Shown here: positions 16,175-24,921 of the stretch, one piece after another
How the letters are laid out: each line of letters starts with the position of its first letter
Numbering within the stretch: position 1 is the stretch's first letter
Source of the DNA: Guptibacillus hwajinpoensis
GTDB lineage: Bacteria > Bacillota > Bacilli > Bacillales > Guptibacillaceae
DNA: 64,000 nt
Assembly (NCBI RefSeq): GCF_029277305.1
Contig: NZ_CP119526.1
Direction: 5' to 3' (one strand)
Translations under genes and position numbers: made by a program
Notes under the pieces: generated by a model
What the model was told of the DNA's origin: nothing
The model's input: the letters and a program-made list of their open reading frames with translations, nothing else
Database searches by the model: none

Positions 16175-16948
16175 TTGAAAGAAAACTGGTCAATTAAAGA
16201 AATAAGAGAAAAAATGAAGAAAGGATATTCAGAAGAGGAATGGGAAGCGTTTAAGAAGGATAAACGTAAAGGGGTAGAGCAGCTAGTTGCGAGAGAGAAT
16301 AAGAAAAAGCAAGAAAAGCAGAAACTGATTGATATGAATGTCGATATGAGCGTGTTTGAAGCCCGTTATAGAGGCGATGGATATAAATCAATAGCGGGAG
16401 TCGATGAGGTGGGTAGAGGACCTCTAGCGGGTCCTGTTGTTGCTTCAGCCGTTATATTAAATCCTGACGTAACTATCCTTGGTTTACAAGATTCCAAAAA
16501 ACTTTCCGCACGGAAACTCGATGAGCTGTTTGAAGAAATTCAGGAGCATGCTATTGCAATCAGTGTGGGTGTAATGAGTGCAAGCGAAATTGATGAGCTA
16601 AACATATACCAAGCAACAAAACAAGCGATGCAAAAAGCGGTTGAAGGTTTAAATGTGCAAGCGGATTTGCTACTAGTAGATGCGATGCAATTGCCGGTTC
16701 CAACGAAACAAGTATCATTAATTAAAGGGGATGCAAGAAGTGTTAGCATTGCTGCAGCATCAATAGTTGCAAAGGTTACGCGAGACCGAATGATGACAAA
16801 ATTAGCAGACAAATACCCTTATTATGGATTCAATCGTCATGTTGGATATGGAACGAAAGAGCATTTAGCAGCCTTAGACGAACACGGTGTAACTGAAGTT
16901 CACCGCAAGTCTTTTGCACCAGTACGAGAACGTCTTGGCATGCTTTAG
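16175..16948 (+). CDS. rnhB: Ribonuclease HII
   Basis: RNase HII cuts RNA in RNA-DNA hybrids and starts removal of misincorporated ribonucleotides. The 257-aa product (255 in B. subtilis) has the characteristic N-terminal helical extension, then AGVDEVGRGPLAGPVV with metal ligands Asp77/Glu78, and Asp169 in LLVDAMQLP; VSIAAASIVAKVTRDR and the GYGTKEH end are conserved. The start is TTG, chosen because it gives the conserved length and follows GAGGGAG by four bases. The repeat copy B ends 29 bases upstream, so the promoter must be in or near it. Confidence 0.95.
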   Translation: MKENWSIKEIREKMKKGYSEEEWEAFKKDKRKGVEQLVARENKKKQEKQKLIDMNVDMSVFEARYRGDGYKSIAGVDEVGRGPLAGPVVASAVILNPDVTILGLQDSKKLSARKLDELFEEIQEHAIAISVGVMSASEIDELNIYQATKQAMQKAVEGLNVQADLLLVDAMQLPVPTKQVSLIKGDARSVSIAAASIVAKVTRDRMMTKLADKYPYYGFNRHVGYGTKEHLAALDEHGVTEVHRKSFAPVRERLGML

Positions 16949-17007
16949 TATGATTGTTGCGAAATAGATGATACTATACCTATTCCAGAAAGAAGGAGCA
17001 ATCATCA

Positions 17008-17190
17008 GTGAATGATCCAGGACATCCAGAAAAAAATAATTCGTTTTATGAAGAAGCAAGCGAAGAGTTTGGTGTTTACACACCAGCTGCAGCAAGAGAA
17101 CTTTCTATCACAGATCACCAAAAGAGAGAGCAACAGGAAGGTTCACAACCGAAAAAGTCAGGTAGAGATGAACAGGAAGACGGGAGATAA
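17008..17190 (+). CDS. Small hydrophilic protein, not recognised
   Basis: A 60-residue reading frame begins with GTG nine bases after AAGGAG and ends inside a perfect 14-bp terminator stem, which supports it as a real gene. The product is hydrophilic and rich in Glu, Gln, Lys, Asp and Ser; the only less charged segment is EEFGVYTPAAARELS. I see no membrane segment, Cys motif or known domain, and it is probably disordered. It occupies the place of ylqG/ylqH between rnhB and sucC but I do not recognise it as either. An ATG at 17012 opens another frame (97 aa) that runs through the terminator, so GTG is preferred. Confidence 0.6.
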   Translation: MNDPGHPEKNNSFYEEASEEFGVYTPAAARELSITDHQKREQQEGSQPKKSGRDEQEDGR

Positions 17191-17208
17191 CCCGTCTTCC
17201 TGTTCTTT
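17171..17208 (+). terminator. Rho-independent terminator after the small gene
   Basis: A 14-bp perfect stem (AACAGGAAGACGGG with its complement) encloses AGATAA, followed by CTTTT. It contains the stop codon of the gene at 17008. Confidence 0.85.
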
Positions 17209-17324
17209 TAACGAAATTGGTACACCGGAGTTGTTATTGAGACTTAAAGAAGTTTTTTACCCAATCATTAAAGCGCTTCCAATACTTTACTGTAATAAAA
17301 GATGAGTGACTTTTTGCAAAAGGG

Positions 17325-17354
17325 TAGACAATCGGTGTGAATATTCTATACAAT
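17325..17354 (+). promoter_or_regulatory. Candidate sigma-A promoter for sucCD
   Basis: TAGACA at 17325 and TACAAT at 17349 have 18-base spacing, about 48 bases before sucC. The spacer 17209-17324 shows no gene I can support. Confidence 0.55.
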
Positions 17355-17367
17355 GAAAACGTCGTCA
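17354..17367 (+). promoter_or_regulatory. Candidate CcpA operator (cre) at the sucCD start site
   Basis: TGAAAACGTCGTCA matches the cre consensus TGWAANCGNTNWCA at all but one fixed position (C for T at position 10). It overlaps the end of the -10 box and the likely start point, a place from which CcpA would block transcription. Confidence 0.55.
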
Positions 17368-17401
17368 AAGATTTGATTGACTAGGATAGGAGGATGAGAG
17401 A

Positions 17402-18562
17402 ATGAATATCCATGAATATCAAGGAAAAGAAGTCCTAAGAAGCTACGGGGTATCAGTCCCTAACGGACAAGTCGCATACTCCGCAAAGGAAGCTGTGGAC
17501 GTTGCAAAGCAATTAGAAAGCAGTGTTTACGTTGTGAAAGCTCAAATCCACGCAGGTGGTCGAGGAAAAGCTGGCGGTGTTAAGATTGCCAAGAACCTTG
17601 ATGAAGTTCGTACATATGCCGAGGAAATTCTCGGAAAAACGTTAGTTACTCATCAAACGGGACCAGAAGGTAAGGAAGTAAAGCGCTTACTTATCGAAGA
17701 AGGTTGCGATATTGACAAAGAATATTACGTTGGTCTTGTACTTGACCGCGTCACTTCACGAGTTGTCATGATGGCATCTGAAGAAGGCGGTACTGAAATT
17801 GAAGAAGTAGCTGAGCATAGTCCTGAGAAGATCTTCAAAGAAGTAATCGATCCTGCAGTTGGCCTTCAAGGTTATCAAGCTAGAAGACTAGCTTTCAATA
17901 TGAATATCCCGAAGAAACAAGTAAACAAAGCAGTGAAATTCATGCTTGGTTTATATAAAGTATTTATCGAGAAAGATGCATCCATTGCAGAGATTAATCC
18001 ACTTGTTACAACTGGTGACGGCAATGTAATGGCGCTTGATGCAAAGTTAAACTTTGATCCGAATGCACTTTATCGTCACAAAGATATCCAAGAACTTCGT
18101 GACCTTGATGAAGAAGATGCGAAGGAAATTGAAGCTTCTAAATATGAACTAAGCTACATTGCTCTTGAAGGTAACATTGGTTGCATGGTTAACGGTGCTG
18201 GCCTTGCTATGGCAACAATGGATATTATCAAGCATTATGGCGGCGATCCCGCTAACTTCCTTGACGTTGGGGGCGGTGCGACTGCTGAGAAGGTTACTGA
18301 AGCCTTCAAAATTATCCTCTCCGACAAGAACGTTAAAGGTATCTACGTTAACATTTTTGGTGGTATTATGAAGTGTGATGTAATCGCTGAAGGTGTAGTA
18401 GAAGCTACGAAACAAGTTGGACTAGAAATTCCACTTGTCGTGCGTCTTGAAGGTACAAATGTTGATCAAGGAAAGCAAATCCTGAAAGATTCAGGATTAA
18501 ATATTACCGCTGCAGAGTCTATGGCTGACGGCGCGGAAAAAATTGTTTCATTAGTTAAGTAG
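17402..18562 (+). CDS. sucC: Succinyl-CoA synthetase (ADP-forming) beta subunit
   Basis: With SucD it interconverts succinyl-CoA and succinate with formation of ATP in the TCA cycle. The 386-aa protein is full length: an N-terminal ATP-grasp domain (NIHEYQGKEVLRSYGV, VKAQIHAGGRGKAGGVK) and a C-terminal CoA-ligase domain (GNIGCMVNGAGLAMATMD, LDVGGGATAEKV, NIFGGIMKCDVIA). ATAGGAGGATGAG precedes the ATG. sucD follows after 16 bases. Confidence 0.98.
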   Translation: MNIHEYQGKEVLRSYGVSVPNGQVAYSAKEAVDVAKQLESSVYVVKAQIHAGGRGKAGGVKIAKNLDEVRTYAEEILGKTLVTHQTGPEGKEVKRLLIEEGCDIDKEYYVGLVLDRVTSRVVMMASEEGGTEIEEVAEHSPEKIFKEVIDPAVGLQGYQARRLAFNMNIPKKQVNKAVKFMLGLYKVFIEKDASIAEINPLVTTGDGNVMALDAKLNFDPNALYRHKDIQELRDLDEEDAKEIEASKYELSYIALEGNIGCMVNGAGLAMATMDIIKHYGGDPANFLDVGGGATAEKVTEAFKIILSDKNVKGIYVNIFGGIMKCDVIAEGVVEATKQVGLEIPLVVRLEGTNVDQGKQILKDSGLNITAAESMADGAEKIVSLVK

Positions 18563-18578
18563 AAAGGCGGGACTAGGA

Positions 18579-19487
18579 ATGAGCGTATTCATTAATCAAG
18601 ATACAAAAGTCATCGTTCAAGGGATTACTGGATCAGTTGGTTTATTTCATACACAGCAAATGCTTGAATATGGTACGAAGATTGTTGGTGGCGTAACGCC
18701 AGGAAAAGGCGGCACTGAAGTAGAAGGCGTTCCTGTATTCGATACAGTTGAACAAGCTGTTCAAAAAACTGGTGCAAATGCCTCAGTTATCTATGTTCCT
18801 CCTGCTTTTGCTGCAGATGCAATCATGGAAGCTGTTGACGCTGAGATGGACCTTGCTATTTGTATCACTGAGGGTATTCCGGTAATTGATATGGTTAAAG
18901 TAAGTCGTTATATGGAAGGAAAGAAAACACGTCTTGTTGGACCGAACTGTCCAGGTGTGATTACTCCTGAAGAATGTAAAATTGGCATCATGCCTGGATA
19001 CATTCATAAGAAGGGTCACGTAGGTGTCGTTTCTCGTTCTGGTACGTTAACGTATGAAGCTGTTCATCAGCTTTCAGAAGCTGGAATTGGTCAGTCTACG
19101 GCTGTAGGTATCGGTGGAGATCCGGTTAACGGAACAAACTTCATCGACGTATTGAAAGCATTCAATGAAGATGACGATACGTATGCAGTCATTATGATTG
19201 GTGAAATTGGTGGTACTGCTGAAGAAGAAGCTGCTGAATGGGTTAAAGCAAACATGACAAAGCCTGTTGTTGGATTTATCGGAGGCCAAACGGCACCTCC
19301 AGGAAAGCGCATGGGTCATGCTGGTGCGATTATTTCTGGCGGTAAAGGTACAGCCGAAGAGAAGATTAAAACAATGGAGTCATGTGGGATTAAAGTCGCA
19401 CCAACTCCTGCAGTTATGGGCGATACACTGATCTCTGTTCTAGAAAACAAAGGTTTACTTGAGAAGTGCACAACACATAAGGCTTAA
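18579..19487 (+). CDS. sucD: Succinyl-CoA synthetase (ADP-forming) alpha subunit
   Basis: The alpha subunit binds CoA and carries the phosphohistidine. The 302-aa protein has the Rossmann-like CoA-binding start (VIVQGITGSVGLFHTQQMLEYG), SRSGTLTYEA, and the phosphorylated His247 in MGHAGAIISGGKGTA. GGCGGGACTAGGA precedes the ATG. Its stop is followed directly by a hairpin; dprA begins downstream. Confidence 0.98.
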   Translation: MSVFINQDTKVIVQGITGSVGLFHTQQMLEYGTKIVGGVTPGKGGTEVEGVPVFDTVEQAVQKTGANASVIYVPPAFAADAIMEAVDAEMDLAICITEGIPVIDMVKVSRYMEGKKTRLVGPNCPGVITPEECKIGIMPGYIHKKGHVGVVSRSGTLTYEAVHQLSEAGIGQSTAVGIGGDPVNGTNFIDVLKAFNEDDDTYAVIMIGEIGGTAEEEAAEWVKANMTKPVVGFIGGQTAPPGKRMGHAGAIISGGKGTAEEKIKTMESCGIKVAPTPAVMGDTLISVLENKGLLEKCTTHKA

Positions 19488-19491
19488 TGGT

Positions 19492-19521
19492 AATAGCTCC
19501 CGTTCGGGAGCTATTTCTCTT
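19492..19521 (+). terminator. Terminator-like hairpin after sucD
   Basis: AATAGCTCCCG and CGGGAGCTATT form an 11-bp stem with a TT loop. The trailing T tract is broken (TCTCTTAT), so termination may be partial. Confidence 0.7.
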
Positions 19522-19573
19522 ATACATAACAAATTGCTTTCAAAATTTTGTTTCTGATAGGAGAGATCACTGT

Positions 19574-20470
19574 TTGATAACGTTTAGAAGCCGGTTAATA
19601 CAGTTGCATCAGTGTCAAGGTACGGACTGGAAGCTGCTTCAATCATTTCTCATATTTGACCCAACGCTTCAAAGCATATATGATATGTCTGCTGCTCAGT
19701 TAACGCGGTTTGGACTATCAAGTGGACAAGCCATTCTACTATATGAAGATCTTCATATAAGGAAGCCGTGGAGAATATCTCATGTTAAAGCAGGCGATAT
19801 TAGAGCCATAACAAGATTTGATGAAGCATATCCTGAAAGGCTTTCTCATATTTATGATGCACCATGGGTGATTTATTGTTTAGGGAACACAAAGCTTCTG
19901 AGTGAGATAAAATCTTTAAGTGTTGTTGGTTCTCGGAATCATTCGCCAAATGCCGAAGCGATGATGAAACATATACTAACGCCAATTGTATCAAGTGGGT
20001 GGACGTTAGTCAGCGGTCTTGCCCTTGGCATTGATACATTTGCACACCAGCTTGCGCTTGATCATCGGACAGGAACAATAGCTGTTCTTGGTGGTGGATT
20101 CAAACATATCTATCCTAAAGAAAACCAATTGCTTGCTTCCATTATTGCTCAAAATGGTCTTCTTCTATCAGAGTACCCACCTAATCGTCGACCTGAAAAA
20201 CACCAGTTTCCTGAGCGCAATCGGATTATAAGCGGATTATCTGCTGGGACACTGATTGTGGAAGCTAGAAAGCGAAGCGGATCGTTGATTACAGCTGATC
20301 AGGCGATGGAGCAGGGACGAGACGTATTTTGTTTACCTGGAAGAATGACAGATCTGCATGCAGAAGGGACTAATCGTCTCATTCAGCAAGGGGCAAAGCT
20401 TGTTATGGAAGCGAATGATATTTTGAACGAATTATCGAATATTCACGAAAATCAAACTAGCACTATTTGA
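19574..20470 (+). CDS. dprA: DNA-processing protein DprA (Smf)
   Basis: DprA binds incoming single-stranded DNA and loads RecA during natural transformation. I choose the TTG at 19574: it follows AGGAG by ten bases and gives 298 aa (297 in B. subtilis), whereas the longer reading from 19487 runs through the sucD terminator. The Rossmann-like core shows VVGSRNHSPNAEAM, VSGLALGIDTFAH, IAVLGGGFKHIYPKEN, FPERNRIISGLS and RSGSLITADQAMEQGRDVFCLPG. topA follows from its own promoter. Confidence 0.92.
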   Translation: MITFRSRLIQLHQCQGTDWKLLQSFLIFDPTLQSIYDMSAAQLTRFGLSSGQAILLYEDLHIRKPWRISHVKAGDIRAITRFDEAYPERLSHIYDAPWVIYCLGNTKLLSEIKSLSVVGSRNHSPNAEAMMKHILTPIVSSGWTLVSGLALGIDTFAHQLALDHRTGTIAVLGGGFKHIYPKENQLLASIIAQNGLLLSEYPPNRRPEKHQFPERNRIISGLSAGTLIVEARKRSGSLITADQAMEQGRDVFCLPGRMTDLHAEGTNRLIQQGAKLVMEANDILNELSNIHENQTSTI

Positions 20471-20495
20471 CAAACGAGTTTTGACTATTTAATAA
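20467..20495 (+). promoter_or_regulatory. Sigma-A promoter for topA
   Basis: TTGACA at 20467 overlaps the dprA stop; TAATAA at 20490 is 17 bases downstream. Transcription would start about 40 bases before topA. Confidence 0.65.
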
Positions 20496-20541
20496 TAAGG
20501 AAGATTTTAAAATATACCTCAATGGGGGGAGGAAACGTATT

Positions 20542-22614
20542 GTGGCAGATTATCTAGTTATTGTTGAATCTCCCGCTAAAGCAAAAACAATTGAAAAATA
20601 TTTAGGGAAGAAATATAAGGTGAAAGCCTCATTAGGTCACGTCATTGACCTGCCAAGAAGTCAGATGGGCGTTGATGTGGAGAATAACTATGCACCTAAA
20701 TATATAACAATTCGCGGGAAAGGCCCTGTACTTAAAGAAATTAAAGATGCTGCTAAAAAAGCAAAGAAAGTCTATCTCGCAGCTGACCCCGATCGCGAAG
20801 GGGAAGCAATTGCGTGGCATCTCGCTCACAGTTTAAAAATTGATGAGCAAGCCGAGTGCAGAGTAGTATTTAATGAAATTACAAAAGACGCAGTAAAAGA
20901 TGCGTTTAAACAGCCTAGACCGATTAATATGGATCTTGTTGATGCTCAGCAAGCGCGCCGTGTTCTTGATCGTCTCGTTGGTTACAACATAAGTCCTTTA
21001 TTATGGAAGAAAGTGAAAAAAGGATTAAGTGCTGGTCGTGTTCAATCAGTAGCTGTTCGTCTCATCATTGAAAGAGAGAAAGAAATTCAAAACTTTGAAG
21101 CAGAAGAGTACTGGAAAATCAAAGCCTCTTTTGAAAAAGACGGGGAGCAATTTGAAGCTGGTTTCTATGGTGTAGATGGTAAGAAAGCTGAGCTCCACTC
21201 AAGAGAAGATGTGGATAATGTATTAAAACGCATCGAGGGAGATCAGTTCAACATACAATCGGTTCAAAAGAAAGAACGTAAGCGGAACCCTGCTAATCCA
21301 TTTACAACGTCTTCTCTTCAACAAGAAGCAGCACGAAAATTAAATTTCCGTGCAAAGAAAACAATGATGTTAGCACAGCAGCTTTATGAAGGGATTGCGA
21401 TCGGTAAACAGGGCACAGTTGGTTTAATTACGTATATGAGAACAGATTCAACAAGAATCTCTGAAACGGCAAAAGAGGAAGCAAAAGAATATATCGAAGG
21501 AAAGTACGGCGAGACATACTTATCTGGTAAAAAAACTGCTAAGAAACAATCTGGTAAATCTCAGGACGCCCATGAAGCTGTCCGTCCTACTTCCGTTATG
21601 CGTGATCCATCTGAAATGAAAGCGTACTTGAAACGAGATCAATTACGATTGTATAAATTGATTTGGGAACGCTTTGTTGCAAGTCAAATGGCACCTGCCA
21701 TTATGGATACAATGAGCGTTGACCTTGAGAACAATGGTACGATTTTCCGTGCTACCGGTTCAAAGGTGAAATTCAAAGGATTTATGAAAGTGTATGTAGA
21801 AGGCAATGATGACAACAAAAAGGAAGAAGATAAGATGCTTCCTGATCTTGAAGAAGGTATGAATGTTGATTCATCAGAAATCGATCCTACTCAGCACTTT
21901 ACACAGCCGCCACCAAGGTATTCAGAAGCTCGTCTTGTGAAAACGATGGAAGAGCTCGGTATTGGGCGCCCATCCACATATGCGCCTACGCTTGACACAA
22001 TTCAGCGAAGAGGCTATGTTGCACTTGAGGATAAGAAGTTTGTCCCTACTGAGCTTGGAGAAATTGTCCTTGAGCTTATTCTAGAGTTTTTCCAGGACAT
22101 TATTAATATCGAATTTACTGCTGGTCTTGAAAATGATCTTGACAAAATTGAAGATGGAGATGCAGAATGGATTTCTGTCATCAACGAGTTCTATCAAAAT
22201 TTTGAGCAGAAATTAAAAGTTGCAGAAGAAGAAATGGAAGAAGTCGAGATCAAAGATGAGCCTGCTGGAGAAGATTGTGAGAAATGTGGTTCTCCAATGG
22301 TGATCAAGATGGGCCGTTATGGTAAATTCATGGCTTGCTCGAACTTCCCGGACTGCCGAAATACGAAACCAATCTTAAAAGAAGTTGGCGTTACTTGTCC
22401 TAAATGTAAAGAGGGTAACGTTGTTGAACGTAAAAGTAAGAAAAATCGTCTTTTCTACGGCTGTGATCGATTCCCAGAATGTGATTTCCTATCATGGGAT
22501 AAGCCAATCAAACGACCATGTCCTAAATGTGGCGATTTGCTTGTGGAGAAGAAGACGAAGAAGAAAAAAGAAATCAAATGTGTAAACTGTGATTTCATCG
22601 AAGAAGAAAACTAG
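20542..22614 (+). CDS. topA: DNA topoisomerase I
   Basis: TopA relaxes negative supercoils through a transient 5'-phosphotyrosine link. The 690-aa protein begins with the Toprim domain (IVESPAKAKTIEKYLG, and DPDREGEAIAWH) and has the active Tyr298 in GLITYMRTDSTR. PPRYSEARLVKTMEELGIGRPSTYA follows. Three Cys4 zinc ribbons end the protein (CEKCGSP...CSNFPDC, CPKCKEG...CDRFPEC, CPKCGDL...CVNCDF). The start is GTG, preceded by GGGGGGAGGAAA. trmFO begins 15 bases after the stop. Confidence 0.98.
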   Translation: MADYLVIVESPAKAKTIEKYLGKKYKVKASLGHVIDLPRSQMGVDVENNYAPKYITIRGKGPVLKEIKDAAKKAKKVYLAADPDREGEAIAWHLAHSLKIDEQAECRVVFNEITKDAVKDAFKQPRPINMDLVDAQQARRVLDRLVGYNISPLLWKKVKKGLSAGRVQSVAVRLIIEREKEIQNFEAEEYWKIKASFEKDGEQFEAGFYGVDGKKAELHSREDVDNVLKRIEGDQFNIQSVQKKERKRNPANPFTTSSLQQEAARKLNFRAKKTMMLAQQLYEGIAIGKQGTVGLITYMRTDSTRISETAKEEAKEYIEGKYGETYLSGKKTAKKQSGKSQDAHEAVRPTSVMRDPSEMKAYLKRDQLRLYKLIWERFVASQMAPAIMDTMSVDLENNGTIFRATGSKVKFKGFMKVYVEGNDDNKKEEDKMLPDLEEGMNVDSSEIDPTQHFTQPPPRYSEARLVKTMEELGIGRPSTYAPTLDTIQRRGYVALEDKKFVPTELGEIVLELILEFFQDIINIEFTAGLENDLDKIEDGDAEWISVINEFYQNFEQKLKVAEEEMEEVEIKDEPAGEDCEKCGSPMVIKMGRYGKFMACSNFPDCRNTKPILKEVGVTCPKCKEGNVVERKSKKNRLFYGCDRFPECDFLSWDKPIKRPCPKCGDLLVEKKTKKKKEIKCVNCDFIEEEN

Positions 22615-22629
22615 TAAGGAGTTTTAGCA

Positions 22630-23934
22630 ATGAGTAATCATGTTACGGTTATAGGAGCCGGACTAGCTGGAAGTGAAGCTGCATGGCAACTGGCAAAAAG
22701 AGGCGTAGATGTTCACCTTTATGAGATGCGTCCTAAGAAACAAACGCCAGCTCATCATACTGATAAATTTGCCGAGCTTGTTTGTAGTAACTCGCTACGT
22801 GCAAATACACTAACAAATGCTGTTGGAGTATTGAAAGAAGAAATGCGTAAGATGGATTCAGTTATTATTAAATCTGCGGATGAATGTGCAGTTCCTGCTG
22901 GCGGTGCGCTAGCAGTCGATCGCCATGAATTCGCAGCTAAAGTAACTGAGAATGTGAAAAACCATCCGAATGTGACTGTTTTTTCTGAGGAATGCACAAA
23001 AATTCCCGATGGTCCAACAATTATTGCAACTGGACCTTTAACATCAAAGGACCTATCTGATCAATTAAAAGCGCTTAGCGGCGAAGAGTACTTATACTTC
23101 TATGATGCAGCGGCGCCAATTATTGAAACAGAAAGCATTGATATGAATAAGGTTTATAAAAAATCCCGTTACGATAAAGGGGAAGCAGCTTACTTAAACT
23201 GCCCAATGACAGAAGAAGAATTCAACACGTTTTATGAGGCGCTCATATCTGCTGAAACGGTTCCGCTTAAAGAATTTGAGAAGGAAATCTTCTTTGAAGG
23301 GTGTATGCCGATTGAGGTAATGGCTCAAAGAGGACAGAAAACTATGACGTTTGGTCCGCTTAAACCAGTTGGTCTTGAAGATCCTAGAACAGGAAAGCGT
23401 CCTTATGCTGTAGTTCAATTAAGACAAGATAATGCTTCAGGAACACTTTATAACATTGTTGGTTTCCAAACACATCTTAAATGGGGTCCGCAAAAAGAAG
23501 TAATCCGTCTTATACCAGGCCTTGAGAATGCAGATATTGTAAGATACGGTGTTATGCATCGAAACACGTTTATCAATTCTCCGAATCTATTGAAAGCAAC
23601 ATATCAGTATAAGGAGAGAGAGAACTTGTTTTTTGCTGGTCAAATGACAGGTGTTGAAGGGTATGTAGAATCTGCTGCTTCAGGATTAATTGCTGGGTTT
23701 AATGCAGCCCGCTTTATGAATAATGAAGAGCCTGTGGTCTTCCCGGAAGAAACAGCTCTTGGTAGCCTAGCAAATTATATTACGACGGCGAACCCTGATA
23801 ACTTCCAGCCAATGAATGCGAACTTTGGATTATTTCCACCGCTCGAAACGCGAATTAAAAGTAAGAAAGAGCGCAATGAAACAATCGCTAATAGAGCGCT
23901 AGAAACAATTCAGAATTTTGTAAAAAGATTGTAA
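22630..23934 (+). CDS. trmFO: tRNA (uracil-5-)-methyltransferase TrmFO, folate/FAD-dependent
   Basis: TrmFO makes ribothymidine at position 54 of tRNA using methylenetetrahydrofolate and FADH2, unlike the SAM-dependent enzyme of E. coli. The 434-aa protein opens with the FAD-binding motif GAGLAGSEAA (about residues 9-18). It has FAELVCSNSLRA, GALAVDRHEFA, the cysteine-containing FFEGCMPIEVMAQRG, and VEGYVESAASGLIAG. The topA-trmFO-xerC order matches B. subtilis topA-gid-codV. A terminator lies between it and xerC. Confidence 0.97.
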   Translation: MSNHVTVIGAGLAGSEAAWQLAKRGVDVHLYEMRPKKQTPAHHTDKFAELVCSNSLRANTLTNAVGVLKEEMRKMDSVIIKSADECAVPAGGALAVDRHEFAAKVTENVKNHPNVTVFSEECTKIPDGPTIIATGPLTSKDLSDQLKALSGEEYLYFYDAAAPIIETESIDMNKVYKKSRYDKGEAAYLNCPMTEEEFNTFYEALISAETVPLKEFEKEIFFEGCMPIEVMAQRGQKTMTFGPLKPVGLEDPRTGKRPYAVVQLRQDNASGTLYNIVGFQTHLKWGPQKEVIRLIPGLENADIVRYGVMHRNTFINSPNLLKATYQYKERENLFFAGQMTGVEGYVESAASGLIAGFNAARFMNNEEPVVFPEETALGSLANYITTANPDNFQPMNANFGLFPPLETRIKSKKERNETIANRALETIQNFVKRL

Positions 23935-23947
23935 ATTCCTATTGCTT

Positions 23948-23983
23948 AGGCTTCTAGATTGTGATACGATTTAGAAGCCTTTT
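23948..23983 (+). terminator. Rho-independent terminator after trmFO
   Basis: AGGCTTCTA pairs with TAGAAGCCT (9 bp) around a 15-base loop, followed by TTT. It ends directly at the xerC ribosome site. Confidence 0.75.
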
Positions 23984-23995
23984 GAGGTGATTACT

Positions 23996-24901
23996 ATGAA
24001 TAACAATCAGCAAGCTCATATTCAGTCATTTTCTGAATATCTTCAGATTGAAAAGAATTGTTCACCACATACGATCTCAGGTTACTTACAGGACATTGAA
24101 CACTTTAAGTCTTTTATGAAGCAGCAGACTATCGATGTCCTTGCTGCTGTTTCTTATGTAGACGTTAGAATTTATTTAACGGAACTTCATGAGAGAGGCT
24201 ATGCAAGGAAAACGGCTGCGAGAAAAATCTCGACGTTAAGAAGTTTGTATCGCTTTCTACTAAGGGAGAACATCGTACAGATCAACCCTTTTACAATGAG
24301 TTCACTGCCGAAGCAGGAAAAGCGGCTTCCGCAGTTTCTCTATGAGCAGGAATTGAGTCAGTTGTTTGAAGCGCCTGATTTGACTACACCACTAGGACAG
24401 AGAGATAAAGCACTGCTCGAAGTACTATATGCGTGTGGCATTCGTGTTAGTGAATGTGTAGCGCTTGATGTAGAAGATATTGATTTTGCGATTGGCACAA
24501 TTTTTGTTACTGGTAAAGGGCGCAAAGAACGGTACGTACCAATTGGTAGTTTTGCTATAGATGCAATCAAAGAGTATATTAACGGTGGGCGTTCCGACCT
24601 CCTTTCGTCAGCAAAGGAACCTACAAAGGCTTTGTTTTTGAACTTTAGAGGTGCTAGAGTAACAGCAAGAGGTGTCCGCACAATCCTTGATAAGATTGTA
24701 AAAGACGCTTCATTGCATGTACATATAAGCCCGCATGTGATGAGACACACATTCGCAACACATTTGCTGAATGAAGGAGCCGACTTACGTTCGGTTCAGG
24801 AACTTTTAGGGCATTCGAATCTTTCGAGCACGCAAATTTATACGCATGTCACAGGTGATCGATTGAAAACGATATACATGAACCATCACCCAAGAGCATA
24901 A
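23996..24901 (+). CDS. xerC: Tyrosine recombinase XerC (CodV)
   Basis: XerC acts with XerD at dif to resolve chromosome dimers. The ATG at 23996, six bases after GAGGTG, gives 301 aa (the GTG at 23987 is part of that site). An N-terminal SAM-like domain (FSEYLQIEKNCSPHTISGY) precedes a complete catalytic set: Arg150, Lys174, His247, Arg250, His273 and nucleophile Tyr282. It heads the xerC-hslV-hslU-codY group, known as codVWXY in B. subtilis. Confidence 0.96.
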   Translation: MNNNQQAHIQSFSEYLQIEKNCSPHTISGYLQDIEHFKSFMKQQTIDVLAAVSYVDVRIYLTELHERGYARKTAARKISTLRSLYRFLLRENIVQINPFTMSSLPKQEKRLPQFLYEQELSQLFEAPDLTTPLGQRDKALLEVLYACGIRVSECVALDVEDIDFAIGTIFVTGKGRKERYVPIGSFAIDAIKEYINGGRSDLLSSAKEPTKALFLNFRGARVTARGVRTILDKIVKDASLHVHISPHVMRHTFATHLLNEGADLRSVQELLGHSNLSSTQIYTHVTGDRLKTIYMNHHPRA

Positions 24902-24921
24902 TTGCTCGGGAGGAGGAACTT

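Noticed and set aside
16949..17401. The small gene at 17008 as a remnant of FlhB-like YlqH
   Set aside because: Only a GVY...A..EL pattern resembles YlqH, the rest differs, and the gene has its own start and terminator, so a remnant is not supported.
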